From Synergistaceae bacterium UBA1037 (GTDB taxonomy: Bacteria > Synergistota > Synergistia > Synergistales > Synergistaceae): 9,009 nt of DNA. The number at the start of each line of letters is the position of its first letter. Positions within the stretch are counted from its first letter, which is position 1. The DNA lies in NCBI GenBank assembly GCA_002316795.1, contig DCEE01000033.1, positions 1,915 to 10,923 on the forward strand. The letters run 5' to 3'. A program made the position numbers and the translations under genes. Below, piece by piece: positions 1 to 6,141 of this stretch. Under the pieces are notes generated by a model that was not told the DNA's origin, made no database searches, and was given only the letters and a program-made list of their open reading frames with translations.

Positions 1-957
1 TCCGGGCAGAAAGTAATGGTAGACCGCTTTCTTCAGGGGAAAGAGTTCGAGTGCGATGCCGTATGCGACGGCGAGGATGTGCTCATACCGGGCATATTTG
101 AACACATCGACCCGTCGGGAATACATTCAGGGGATTCGATCGCGGTATTTCCAAGCTTTTCGCTCAGCGACGAGCAGAAGAAGAAGGTCCTTGATACCGT
201 CAAAATGATCTCAAAAGAGCTGGATATCCATGGCCTTCTGAACATACAGTTCGTCCTCAAGGACGGGATCTTCTGGATCATAGAGGCAAATCCCCGCGCA
301 AGCCGCACAGTCCCTATCTGCAGCAAGATATCGAAGATCCCGATGGTGGATCTTGCCGTCGGAGTCGCACTGGGTGAAAAACTGAGCGAAATGGGCCATG
401 GAACGGGCATCCTTCCGAAAAGCGGGCAGTGGGGGGTAAAGGTCCCTGTCTTCTCGAACGACAAGCTTCCCGGGATAGATCCTAAGCTTGGTCCGAAAAT
501 GATGTCCACCGGAGAGAGCCTCGGCCTTGGGGATGACCTTGCCGATGCGATGATGGACGGTCTCAGGGGAGCCGGGTGGCTGCCTCCGGTCAAAGGGAGG
601 ATACTTATGAGCGTAGCAGACTCCCAGAAAGCAGAATCCATGCCGACTGCATCACAGTTCACCTCTCTGGGCTGGAGGGTAGACGCAACGTCAGGAACAG
701 CGGAATACCTTTTAAAATGGGGGATCGAGGTCAACACAGTTCCCCAGGAAGATCTTGTTGACAGGCTAAGGATGGGCGACTGGGACCTCGTGCTGAACAT
801 CCCCGGCGGGAACGACCGCCATATCATGCACGGTGCAGAACTCAGAAGAAGTGCCTCGGCGGCGGGAGTTCCCTGTCTCCACTCAATTTCGGCTGCCTGG
901 GCTGTAGCAAACAGCCTCACTAAAAACTTGAAAGGCAACAACGGAAAGCAGGATTAG
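1..957 (+). CDS. carB: Carbamoyl-phosphate synthase large subunit, C-terminal part (5' truncated by window edge)
   Basis: This is the last 318 residues of CarB. The frame is open from base 1, so the ATG at 16 is internal and not the start. CarB makes carbamoyl phosphate from ammonia (delivered by CarA from glutamine), bicarbonate and two ATP, feeding arginine and pyrimidine synthesis in the cytoplasm. Seen here is the second half of the C-terminal ATP-grasp domain, with the family-typical IHSGDS segment (near 124-141), the metal/ATP-binding ANPRASRTVP segment (about 286-315), and LPGIDPKLGP followed by STGE (about 466-516). From about 595 comes the MGS-like allosteric domain, with GRILMSV and the phosphate-loop-like DATSGTA (about 682-702), ending with TAG at 955-957. 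The full protein is usually about 1060-1080 residues. Oddity: the stretch after the GI at 721-726 is about five residues shorter than in E. coli CarB (see findings). No convincing intrinsic terminator follows. Identification is secure. Confidence 0.96.
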   Translation, partial: SGQKVMVDRFLQGKEFECDAVCDGEDVLIPGIFEHIDPSGIHSGDSIAVFPSFSLSDEQKKKVLDTVKMISKELDIHGLLNIQFVLKDGIFWIIEANPRASRTVPICSKISKIPMVDLAVGVALGEKLSEMGHGTGILPKSGQWGVKVPVFSNDKLPGIDPKLGPKMMSTGESLGLGDDLADAMMDGLRGAGWLPPVKGRILMSVADSQKAESMPTASQFTSLGWRVDATSGTAEYLLKWGIEVNTVPQEDLVDRLRMGDWDLVLNIPGGNDRHIMHGAELRRSASAAGVPCLHSISAAWAVANSLTKNLKGNNGKQD

Positions 958-1122
958 CAAAGGAGAGCTGTTCATCACACATATGTTTTGGAAATGAATT
1001 ATTACTTTTAATGATCACAAAAAAAATTACGGCTGCTCTTCCATTTTTACAAATAATGCTTTAATATATAGGTGTGCATTAAACAAAACAGTTTTATTTG
1101 ATAAGGAAGCGGAGGTGTATCC
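958..1122. other. AT-rich intergenic region between carB and the lrp-type gene
   Basis: These 165 bases hold no credible open reading frame and no hairpin with a T-tract. They are markedly AT-rich from about 985 to 1100, unlike the coding DNA on either side, which suits a promoter and regulator-binding region. A TTTACA at 1046-1051 resembles a -35 box and the TTAATATATA stretch at 1061-1070 contains -10-like hexamers. No pair has both good matches and the usual 16-18 base spacing, so I do not fix a promoter. A Shine-Dalgarno GGAGGTG at 1111-1117 belongs to the downstream gene. Confidence 0.6.
1060..1095. promoter_or_regulatory. Two adjacent inverted repeats upstream of the lrp-type gene (candidate operator)
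   Basis: TTTAAT at 1060-1065 and ATTAAA at 1078-1083 form a perfect 6-bp inverted repeat separated by 12 bases. Immediately after it, AAAAC-A-GTTTT at 1085-1095 is a perfect 5-1-5 palindrome. Lrp/AsnC proteins commonly regulate their own genes by binding AT-rich imperfect palindromes near the promoter, so an autoregulatory operator is a reasonable reading. Short AT-rich repeats also arise easily by chance, so this is only a candidate. Confidence 0.3.
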
Positions 1123-1596
1123 ATGTTAACCGGCAAATTGCTAGATGACATCGGAATACAGATACTGAAAATACTTCAGGAAGATGGAAGAATTTCATTC
1201 AATGAGCTGGGCAGAAGAGTCGGTCTCTCGTCCCCTGCGGTTGCGGAAAGGGTCCGCCGCATGGAGGATGCCGGGATAATCACAGGTTATAAGGCTGTCG
1301 TGGACCAGTCAAAAGTCGGATATCCGATAATGGCTTATATCCGCCTTGCCATCCCTGTCGCGCTGCTCAACCAGTCGGATGAGCTTGCCAGGGCGATACC
1401 GGAGGTCCTTGAATGCCACCACCTTACAGGAAGCGACGGAGTAATCCTCAAAGTCGTAGTATCTTCGGTGGGGCATCTCGAAGACGTCATAAGCCAGATG
1501 GGAAGCTGCGGAATGACTACCACGGCGATAGTCCTTTCATCACCTGTACTCGGAAGGTCGATAGACCCGGTAAAACCGACAAACAACAGCCATTGA
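1123..1596 (+). CDS. Lrp/AsnC-family transcriptional regulator
   Basis: A 157-residue DNA-binding regulator, the usual length for the Lrp/AsnC (feast/famine) family. An N-terminal winged helix-turn-helix (about residues 7-60) has the family pattern LLDDIGIQILKILQEDGR, then FNELGRRVGLS, then PAVAERVRRMEDAGII. A C-terminal RAM-type ligand-binding and oligomerisation domain (about 68-141) includes IPEVLECHHLTGSDGVILKV and ends in TTTAIVLSS. Such proteins usually sense amino acids and form dimers or octamers. The ATG start is supported by GGAGG at 1111-1115, seven bases upstream. A nitroreductase-family gene starts 17 bases after the stop, so the two are probably one operon. The palindromes at 1060-1095 could be its own operator. 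Family assignment is secure. The effector and targets are unknown, though the nearby iorAB genes for amino-acid-derived keto acids are a plausible but unproven target. Confidence 0.93.
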   Translation: MLTGKLLDDIGIQILKILQEDGRISFNELGRRVGLSSPAVAERVRRMEDAGIITGYKAVVDQSKVGYPIMAYIRLAIPVALLNQSDELARAIPEVLECHHLTGSDGVILKVVVSSVGHLEDVISQMGSCGMTTTAIVLSSPVLGRSIDPVKPTNNSH

Positions 1597-1613
1597 CCGG
1601 AGCCTGAGTTCCG

Positions 1614-2147
1614 ATGAATCGGATAAGCCGGGAAGCGATAGACAATATCCTCAGCAGGAGAAGCCTCCGGAGGTTCGATCCGTCAGTAAAAGTTGACAAC
1701 GCTTCTCTGAAGACTATTTTGGAGTGCGCATGTGCCGCACCCAGCGCAAATAACTACCATCCGTGGCATTTTGTGGTCGTGGACAGCAGGGAGACGCTGG
1801 ACAGCATGGCAGATCTGCACCCTTACGGAAAGATGCTGAAAACAGCCGCACTGGCGATAGTCGTCTGTTCCGAAACGGAGCGTGAGGGCAAGGTTTTGAG
1901 GTACTGGGAGGAGGACTGTTCGGCAGCAATGCAGAATATCCTTCTTTCTGCCAATGCCCTTGGATTCGGCTCGGTGTGGCTGGGTGCGAAGCGCGGAGAC
2001 AACGACCTTGAAGGAAGACTAAAGTCGCTTCTGAACGTTCCCGCCGGGATAGCGCTCATGGGAATTGCCGCGATAGGCCGGGCACTTGAAACTAAAGATC
2101 CTCACAAAGGGATAGACCCACATTCGCTGCATTCCAACAAGTGGTGA
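1614..2147 (+). CDS. Nitroreductase-family FMN-dependent oxidoreductase
   Basis: A 177-residue cytoplasmic flavoprotein of the short nitroreductase family, expected to bind FMN as a dimer and use NAD(P)H. Visible signatures are the FMN-phosphate-binding SRRSLRRFD (residues 14-22), APSANNYHPWHFVVV (42-56, matching the family's APSxxNxQPWxF pattern with His in place of Gln), the helix YWEEDCSAAMQNILLSANALGFGSVWLG (97-124), and GIAAIGRALE (150-159) before a C-terminal HSNKW. The ATG has GGAG at 1599-1602 eleven bases upstream. It lies 17 bases behind the Lrp-type gene and is probably co-transcribed with it. The natural substrate cannot be read from the sequence; family members reduce nitroaromatics, quinones, flavins and other compounds. 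The gyrA promoter begins at its stop codon. Confidence 0.92.
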   Translation: MNRISREAIDNILSRRSLRRFDPSVKVDNASLKTILECACAAPSANNYHPWHFVVVDSRETLDSMADLHPYGKMLKTAALAIVVCSETEREGKVLRYWEEDCSAAMQNILLSANALGFGSVWLGAKRGDNDLEGRLKSLLNVPAGIALMGIAAIGRALETKDPHKGIDPHSLHSNKW

Positions 2148-2172
2148 AAAGGTCCCCGTCTGGTGGTAAAAT
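2144..2172 (+). promoter_or_regulatory. Extended -10 promoter for the gyrA-psd-pssA operon
   Basis: TGGTAAAAT at 2164-2172 is an extended -10 element: TG, one base, then TAAAAT, five of six matches to TATAAT. A weak -35 (GTGAAA at 2144-2149, four of six matches to TTGACA) lies 17 bases upstream and overlaps the nitroreductase stop codon. Transcription should start near 2178-2180, giving a leader of roughly 40-65 bases that contains the hairpin at 2191-2213. A weak -35 with a strong extended -10 is a known sigma-70 promoter style. Confidence 0.6.
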
Positions 2173-2180
2173 AGAATGGT

Positions 2181-2213
2181 CTTTAAGATAAAGCGGCGGA
2201 AACACCGCCGCTT
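2181..2213 (+). promoter_or_regulatory. Overlapping inverted repeats with a perfect 9-bp hairpin in the gyrA leader
   Basis: AAGCGGCGG (2191-2199), loop AAACA (2200-2204) and CCGCCGCTT (2205-2213) form a perfect, GC-rich 9-bp stem. The sequence after it is GTCATATGG, with no T-tract, so a standard intrinsic terminator is unlikely. A second perfect repeat, CTTTA-AGA-TAAAG at 2181-2193, shares the AAG at 2191-2193 with the large stem, so the two cannot fully form together. Given the promoter at 2164-2172, both would lie within the first 35 or so bases of the gyrA transcript. Possible roles are mRNA 5'-end stabilisation, translational control, protein binding, or an atypical terminator for the upstream gene. 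Confidence 0.55.
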
Positions 2214-2245
2214 GTCATATGGTTAAGAAGTTCGGGGGCGTGAAA

Positions 2246-4705
2246 GTGGATCACAAAAATAAACAGGCGAGTATATTCGAAGTCAACAAGGTGATAACCC
2301 TTCCGTTGGAAGAGGAGATAAAACAGAGCTATCTGAATTACGCTATGAGCGTCATAGTCGGAAGGGCGCTGCCGGACGCAAGGGACGGACTCAAACCGGT
2401 CCAGAGAAGGGTGCTTTACGCTATGCTGGAACTGGGCGTAAGGCATAACCAGGCATTCAAAAAATCTGCACGTATAGTCGGAGAGACTATGGGAAAATTC
2501 CACCCTCACGGAGATTCTGCCATCTACGATACGATGGCTAGGCTGTCTCAGGACTTCAGCATGAGGTATCCCCTGGTGGATGGGCAGGGCAACTTCGGTT
2601 CCATAGACGGAGATCCCCCCGCGGCAATGCGCTACACTGAAGCCAGGCTGCACTCTCTCGGAGAAGAAATGCTTTCGGATATCAACGAAGAGACTGTAGA
2701 ATGGGGCCCCAATTTTGATGAATCACTTGTCGAACCGCTGGTCCTTCCTTCGAGTATCCCAAACCTCCTTGTAAACGGCAGTACGGGGATAGCAGTCGGA
2801 ATGGCGACCAACATGCCTCCCCACAATCTGGGAGAGGCTGTTGATGTATGCTGTGCCCTGCTGGATGACCCTGACATGGAGCTCGGGGAGCTGATGGCCT
2901 TGATGCCTGGGCCGGACTTCCCGACAGGCGGAATAATAGTCGGGCGCGAAGGCATAATAGATTCATACAGGACCGGAAGGGGAAGGCTTATAGTAAGAGG
3001 CCGTGTGGATGTCGAAGAGACCCGCAAGGGCAAAGAGAACATAGTGATCTCAGAAATTCCCTACATGGTCAACAAGACAAATTTTATCGAGACGATAGCC
3101 AAATGCGTACAGAGCGGAATGATAGACGGCATATCGGACCTCAGGGACGAGTCTGACAGAGAGGGAATGAGGATAGTCGTTGAACTTCAGCGCGATGCCG
3201 ACCCCAACCTCGTCCTGCGCCAGCTGTATACAAGAACGCAGCTCCAGAGCACCTTCGGAGTTATCAACCTGGCGATCGTAGACGGAGAGACAAAAGAACT
3301 TCCCCTCAAAGATATGGTCTTTGTTTTTCTTGACCACCGCAGAACTGTCGTCCGGAGAAGGACGGAGTTCAGGCTCCGCAAGGCAGAAGACAGGGCTCAC
3401 ATAATCGAGGGACTCTTAAGGGCCCTTGACGCCATAGACGAAGTCATAAGGATCATCAGGGGATCGGACAACGCCGCTACTGCGAGAAACAGCCTGATGG
3501 AAAGGCTTGATTTCACCGAGATCCAGGCCCAGGCGATCCTTGACATGCGCCTGCAGAGGCTGACAGGACTTGAGAGAGAAAAGCTCGACAGTGAGATGGC
3601 GCAGCTTATCATGGACATCGAACGCTACAGGAGCATACTTGGCAGCCCGATCATCCTTGATTCCGTAGTAAAGGACGAACTTATGGAAGTACGCAGGCAG
3701 TACTCCGACAAGAGGAGAACAGACATAGAAAACTCTGCCGAAGAGGTCTCCGAAGAGGATCTGATCCCGGAAGAGGAGATAGTCGTAGCCCTGAGCAGGG
3801 ACGGCTATATCAGGCGGATGCCGCTGCAGGACTACAGAGTCCAGTCAAGGGGTGGAAAGGGTGTTAAGGGTGTTTCTACGAAGGCGGAAGACGAGATCGC
3901 ACTGCTGACGATCACGAACACTCACAGGACGCTGTACCTCTTTACCAGCAAGGGAAGGGTATTCGGAATAAAAGGCTATATCCTGCCGGAACCAAAAACA
4001 GGCAAGGGGAAACTTGTTGGGACCATAGTGACCCTTGACAAGGACGAACGCGTTGTTGCGATCAAGGACAGCAACCTTGACGGGGCGAAATATGTCTTCT
4101 TCGTTACCTGCAAGGGAACTGCGAAACGCTTGCCTGTCGAAGAGCTGGACGGCCTCACGAGGGCCGGCCGAAGGGTACTAACCCTGGCTCCGGATGACAA
4201 TATCGCCAGAGTCCGTGTGACCGGCGGAAAGGACGAACTCCTGCTTACCACATCGATGGGACAGACGCTGAGGGTCGCCGAAGAAGAGTTCCGCCCGCTT
4301 GGAAGGCAGGCCCAGGGTGTACGCGGAATGAAGCTTGACGACGGAGACTGCGTAGTCGGATGCGACGTTGTGACGGAAGGGCGCCAGGTCTTCTTCATCA
4401 GCGATTTCGGTATAGGCAAGAGGACCAACTACTCCGAGTTCACACAGCACCACCGTGCCGGATATGGCGTCAGGGCCATGAAGCTTTCGGATAAGACGGG
4501 CAAGCTCGTCGGCGCGTGGGGAGTTGCGGACGATCAGGAGATAGTCGTCATAAGCGGAAAGGGCCGCATGGTACGCATCAATACAAACGAGATATCAAGC
4601 CTCAGCCGTACGGCAACGGGATATAAGGTCGTAAGGCTTGACGAAGGCGACTCCGTGGCTGATGTAAGCATAGTGAGGACCGATGAAGAGGTAGAACTCG
4701 ATTGA
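2246..4705 (+). CDS. gyrA: DNA gyrase subunit A
   Basis: GyrA cuts and rejoins DNA in the A2B2 gyrase that introduces negative supercoils using ATP. I choose GTG 2246 (819 residues): GGGGG at 2234-2238 lies seven bases upstream, the same site and spacing as at iorA. The in-frame ATG at 2219 has no ribosome site and abuts a hairpin; using it would add nine residues. Numbering from GTG 2246: conserved [17 protein letters not shown] near residue 28; quinolone-resistance region [10 protein letters not shown] with the quinolone-susceptible-type Ser91 and Asp95 (E. coli Ser83, Asp87); catalytic Tyr130 in [10 protein letters not shown]. The C-terminal beta-pinwheel domain starts with a GyrA box, QSRGGKG, at 533-539, which argues for gyrase rather than topoisomerase IV ParC. 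The long acidic tail of E. coli GyrA is absent. The TGA overlaps the psd start. Confidence 0.95.
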   Translation: MDHKNKQASIFEVNKVITLPLEEEIKQSYLNYAMSVIVGRALPDARDGLKPVQRRVLYAMLELGVRHNQAFKKSARIVGETMGKFHPHGDSAIYDTMARLSQDFSMRYPLVDGQGNFGSIDGDPPAAMRYTEARLHSLGEEMLSDINEETVEWGPNFDESLVEPLVLPSSIPNLLVNGSTGIAVGMATNMPPHNLGEAVDVCCALLDDPDMELGELMALMPGPDFPTGGIIVGREGIIDSYRTGRGRLIVRGRVDVEETRKGKENIVISEIPYMVNKTNFIETIAKCVQSGMIDGISDLRDESDREGMRIVVELQRDADPNLVLRQLYTRTQLQSTFGVINLAIVDGETKELPLKDMVFVFLDHRRTVVRRRTEFRLRKAEDRAHIIEGLLRALDAIDEVIRIIRGSDNAATARNSLMERLDFTEIQAQAILDMRLQRLTGLEREKLDSEMAQLIMDIERYRSILGSPIILDSVVKDELMEVRRQYSDKRRTDIENSAEEVSEEDLIPEEEIVVALSRDGYIRRMPLQDYRVQSRGGKGVKGVSTKAEDEIALLTITNTHRTLYLFTSKGRVFGIKGYILPEPKTGKGKLVGTIVTLDKDERVVAIKDSNLDGAKYVFFVTCKGTAKRLPVEELDGLTRAGRRVLTLAPDDNIARVRVTGGKDELLLTTSMGQTLRVAEEEFRPLGRQAQGVRGMKLDDGDCVVGCDVVTEGRQVFFISDFGIGKRTNYSEFTQHHRAGYGVRAMKLSDKTGKLVGAWGVADDQEIVVISGKGRMVRINTNEISSLSRTATGYKVVRLDEGDSVADVSIVRTDEEVELD

Positions 4706-5319
4706 AGCTGGCGCGCGACGGTCTCCCGACTATATTCGGACTGGCGTTCATGGTGATCGGCGGAGGGCTCATATCACCATGGATATCTGTCGTGCTTGCC
4801 TTTCCCATGATGCTTGCTTTATGGTTTTACCGTGACCCCGAGAGGATCCCGGAGGCTCCGTCGGGCTGGGTGAGCCCTGCTGACGGCAAGGTCGTGGAGA
4901 TCGAGGAAGTTGATCACGAATATACCGGCAGGACTGTAAAGATAGGCATCTTCATGAACGGACTTGATGTTCACGTCAACCGTTTCCCGGCTGCCGGAAA
5001 AGTGGAGTATGTAAGATATGTTCCGGGCAAGAAATGGTTTGCCATAGCTCCGAAAGCATCGGAGATAAACGAGCGGTTCTACGTGGGTGCCCAGTCGGAA
5101 AACGGACGCTTTCTGCTTGTTCAGATAGCCGGCATACTTGCGAGAAGAATAGTCTGCAGGGTAAATAAGGGGGACAGACTGGACAGGGGCCAGCGTTATG
5201 GTATGATTAAACTTGGCTCAAAAGTCGATATTTACCTGCCTCAGGCCGTTAAACCAGCAGTTGGACTCAACAGCAGGGTAGTGGCCGGTGAGACGGTGAT
5301 CGGAGTGGTAAAAGAATGA
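4702..5319 (+). CDS. psd: Phosphatidylserine decarboxylase proenzyme, short type
   Basis: Psd converts phosphatidylserine to phosphatidylethanolamine at the membrane, using a pyruvoyl group formed by self-cleavage. The 205-residue protein fits the short bacterial/archaeal-type family, smaller than E. coli Psd (about 322). An N-terminal hydrophobic hairpin (about residues 8-42) leads into [16 protein letters not shown] (58-64, Asp61) and DVHVNR (89-94, His91) carry the likely catalytic residues. KASEINERF follows at 118-126, and [14 protein letters not shown] (167-180) holds the processing site. Cleavage between Gly172 and Ser173 would give a 172-residue beta chain and a 33-residue pyruvoyl alpha chain. 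The start is TTG, overlapping the gyrA stop (TTGA, 4702-4705), with AAGAGGT at 4686-4692 as ribosome site. The stop overlaps pssA (ATGA, 5316-5319), the next enzyme's gene and its substrate supplier. Confidence 0.93.
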   Translation: MKLARDGLPTIFGLAFMVIGGGLISPWISVVLAFPMMLALWFYRDPERIPEAPSGWVSPADGKVVEIEEVDHEYTGRTVKIGIFMNGLDVHVNRFPAAGKVEYVRYVPGKKWFAIAPKASEINERFYVGAQSENGRFLLVQIAGILARRIVCRVNKGDRLDRGQRYGMIKLGSKVDIYLPQAVKPAVGLNSRVVAGETVIGVVKE

Positions 5320-6047
5320 GAAAACGCGACAGGAAGATAAGGAACATACCGATCAGCAAGATCATTCCCAACATGATAACCAGCGGAAGCGTATTCTGCG
5401 GAGTGGCTTCACTGATAATGACATACCATCAGCACTTTGTGCCGGCAGCGGTACTTATATGCTTTGCGGTATTTTTCGATGTAATGGACGGAAGAGTGGC
5501 GAGGAGTCTGGGAGGAAGCAGTGTTTTTGGAGAAGAACTCGACAGCCTGGCTGACGCGATAAGCTTTGGTGTCGCTCCCGCATTCCTTATCTACGCGGCT
5601 TATATAGGAATAGAAGGCGGAGTATGGGGTGCGGTGGCATCATCATTCTTTGCTCTCTGCGGAGTACTCAGGCTGGCCCGTTTCAACGTGATGCACGTGC
5701 CTTCGGGACCTTTCCAGGGCCTTCCGATCCCTGCGGGCGGACTGACCCTTGCTGCCTTTGTGATCGCCAAAGTGCCGCTTACACCACTGGCTGCGATAGC
5801 GATAATGTTCTTCATAGGCGCTCTGATGGTAAGCTCAGTTCCTTACTGCAACGCGAAGAAGATGAAAAAGGATAATGTTAACAAAGTCAAGCTCTACGGC
5901 GTTGTTGGGATACTTCTCATCTCTTTTGTGGTCCTGAGGGAAAAGGCATTCCTGGCCATCTCGCTTCTGTATATTTTTACCGGTCTTGCAAAGATAGATG
6001 TTGCCGAATGGGTCCTTGAAGAAAGGCCTGCAGAAAAGGGAGAATAG
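5316..6047 (+). CDS. pssA: CDP-diacylglycerol--serine O-phosphatidyltransferase (phosphatidylserine synthase)
   Basis: PssA transfers serine onto CDP-diacylglycerol to give phosphatidylserine and CMP, supplying Psd. The 243-residue membrane protein contains the complete CDP-alcohol phosphatidyltransferase motif D-G-x2-A-R-x8-G-x3-D-x3-D: Asp58, Gly59, Ala62, Arg63, Gly72, Asp76 and Asp80. These are the metal- and CDP-binding residues. The N-terminal IPNMITSGSVFCG and the later RLARFNV and FQGLPIPAGG are typical of the multi-spanning (Bacillus-like, class II) serine transferases rather than phosphatidylglycerophosphate synthase. Several hydrophobic stretches (about 22-56, 81-121, 137-173, 191-226) suggest six or more membrane segments. 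The ATG lies within the psd stop overlap, and GGAG at 5302-5305 is the likely ribosome site. A terminator follows at 6086-6124, so pssA is the last gene of the gyrA-psd-pssA unit. Confidence 0.93.
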   Translation: MRKRDRKIRNIPISKIIPNMITSGSVFCGVASLIMTYHQHFVPAAVLICFAVFFDVMDGRVARSLGGSSVFGEELDSLADAISFGVAPAFLIYAAYIGIEGGVWGAVASSFFALCGVLRLARFNVMHVPSGPFQGLPIPAGGLTLAAFVIAKVPLTPLAAIAIMFFIGALMVSSVPYCNAKKMKKDNVNKVKLYGVVGILLISFVVLREKAFLAISLLYIFTGLAKIDVAEWVLEERPAEKGE

Positions 6048-6057
6048 AAATACCTTG

Positions 6058-6087
6058 TTGATCCGATTTTTTTAGCATGTTTATGAT
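6058..6087 (+). promoter_or_regulatory. iorA: Candidate promoter for iorAB
   Basis: TTGATC at 6058-6063 (four of six matches to TTGACA) is followed after 18 bases by TATGAT at 6082-6087 (five of six matches to TATAAT). Transcription would start near 6094, inside the terminator stem of the preceding operon, and the leader to the iorA ATG would be about 48 bases. It is a reasonable match in the only available intergenic gap, but is not proven. Confidence 0.4.
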
Positions 6088-6124
6088 CCCGACTTCGGCC
6101 AAAAAAGCCGGGGCCGGGATTTTT
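6086..6124 (+). terminator. Intrinsic terminator after pssA
   Basis: ATCCCG (6086-6091) pairs with CGGGAT (6115-6120), and CTTCGGC (6093-6099) pairs with GCCGGGG (6107-6113) with two G-U wobbles. One A-C mismatch separates the two segments. The loop is CAAAAAA (6100-6106) and the stem is followed by TTTTT at 6120-6124. It should end the gyrA-psd-pssA transcript 39 bases past the pssA stop. Confidence 0.8.
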
Positions 6125-6141
6125 AAAAAGGGGGCAAACTG

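Noticed and set aside
33..941. Minus-strand reading frame of 302 codons opposite carB
   Set aside because: It lies wholly antisense to a clearly conserved CarB sequence, its translation is rich in Ser, Pro and Arg with no recognisable motif, and it is explained by codon bias on the coding strand.
2191..2213. Reading the hairpin as an intrinsic terminator of the lrp-nitroreductase unit
   Set aside because: The stem is strong, but no T-tract follows and it lies downstream of a good gyrA promoter. I cannot exclude it, but a leader element fits better.
2183..2653. Minus-strand reading frame of 156 codons opposite the gyrA start
   Set aside because: It covers the gyrA promoter leader and the highly conserved N-terminal coding region on the other strand, and its translation resembles no protein I know.
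6130..6134. GGGGG runs (here and at 2234-2238) as possible quadruplex or repeat elements
   Set aside because: Each is a single isolated G-run seven bases before a start codon, which a Shine-Dalgarno role with one G-U wobble explains; no further G-runs are nearby to form a quadruplex.
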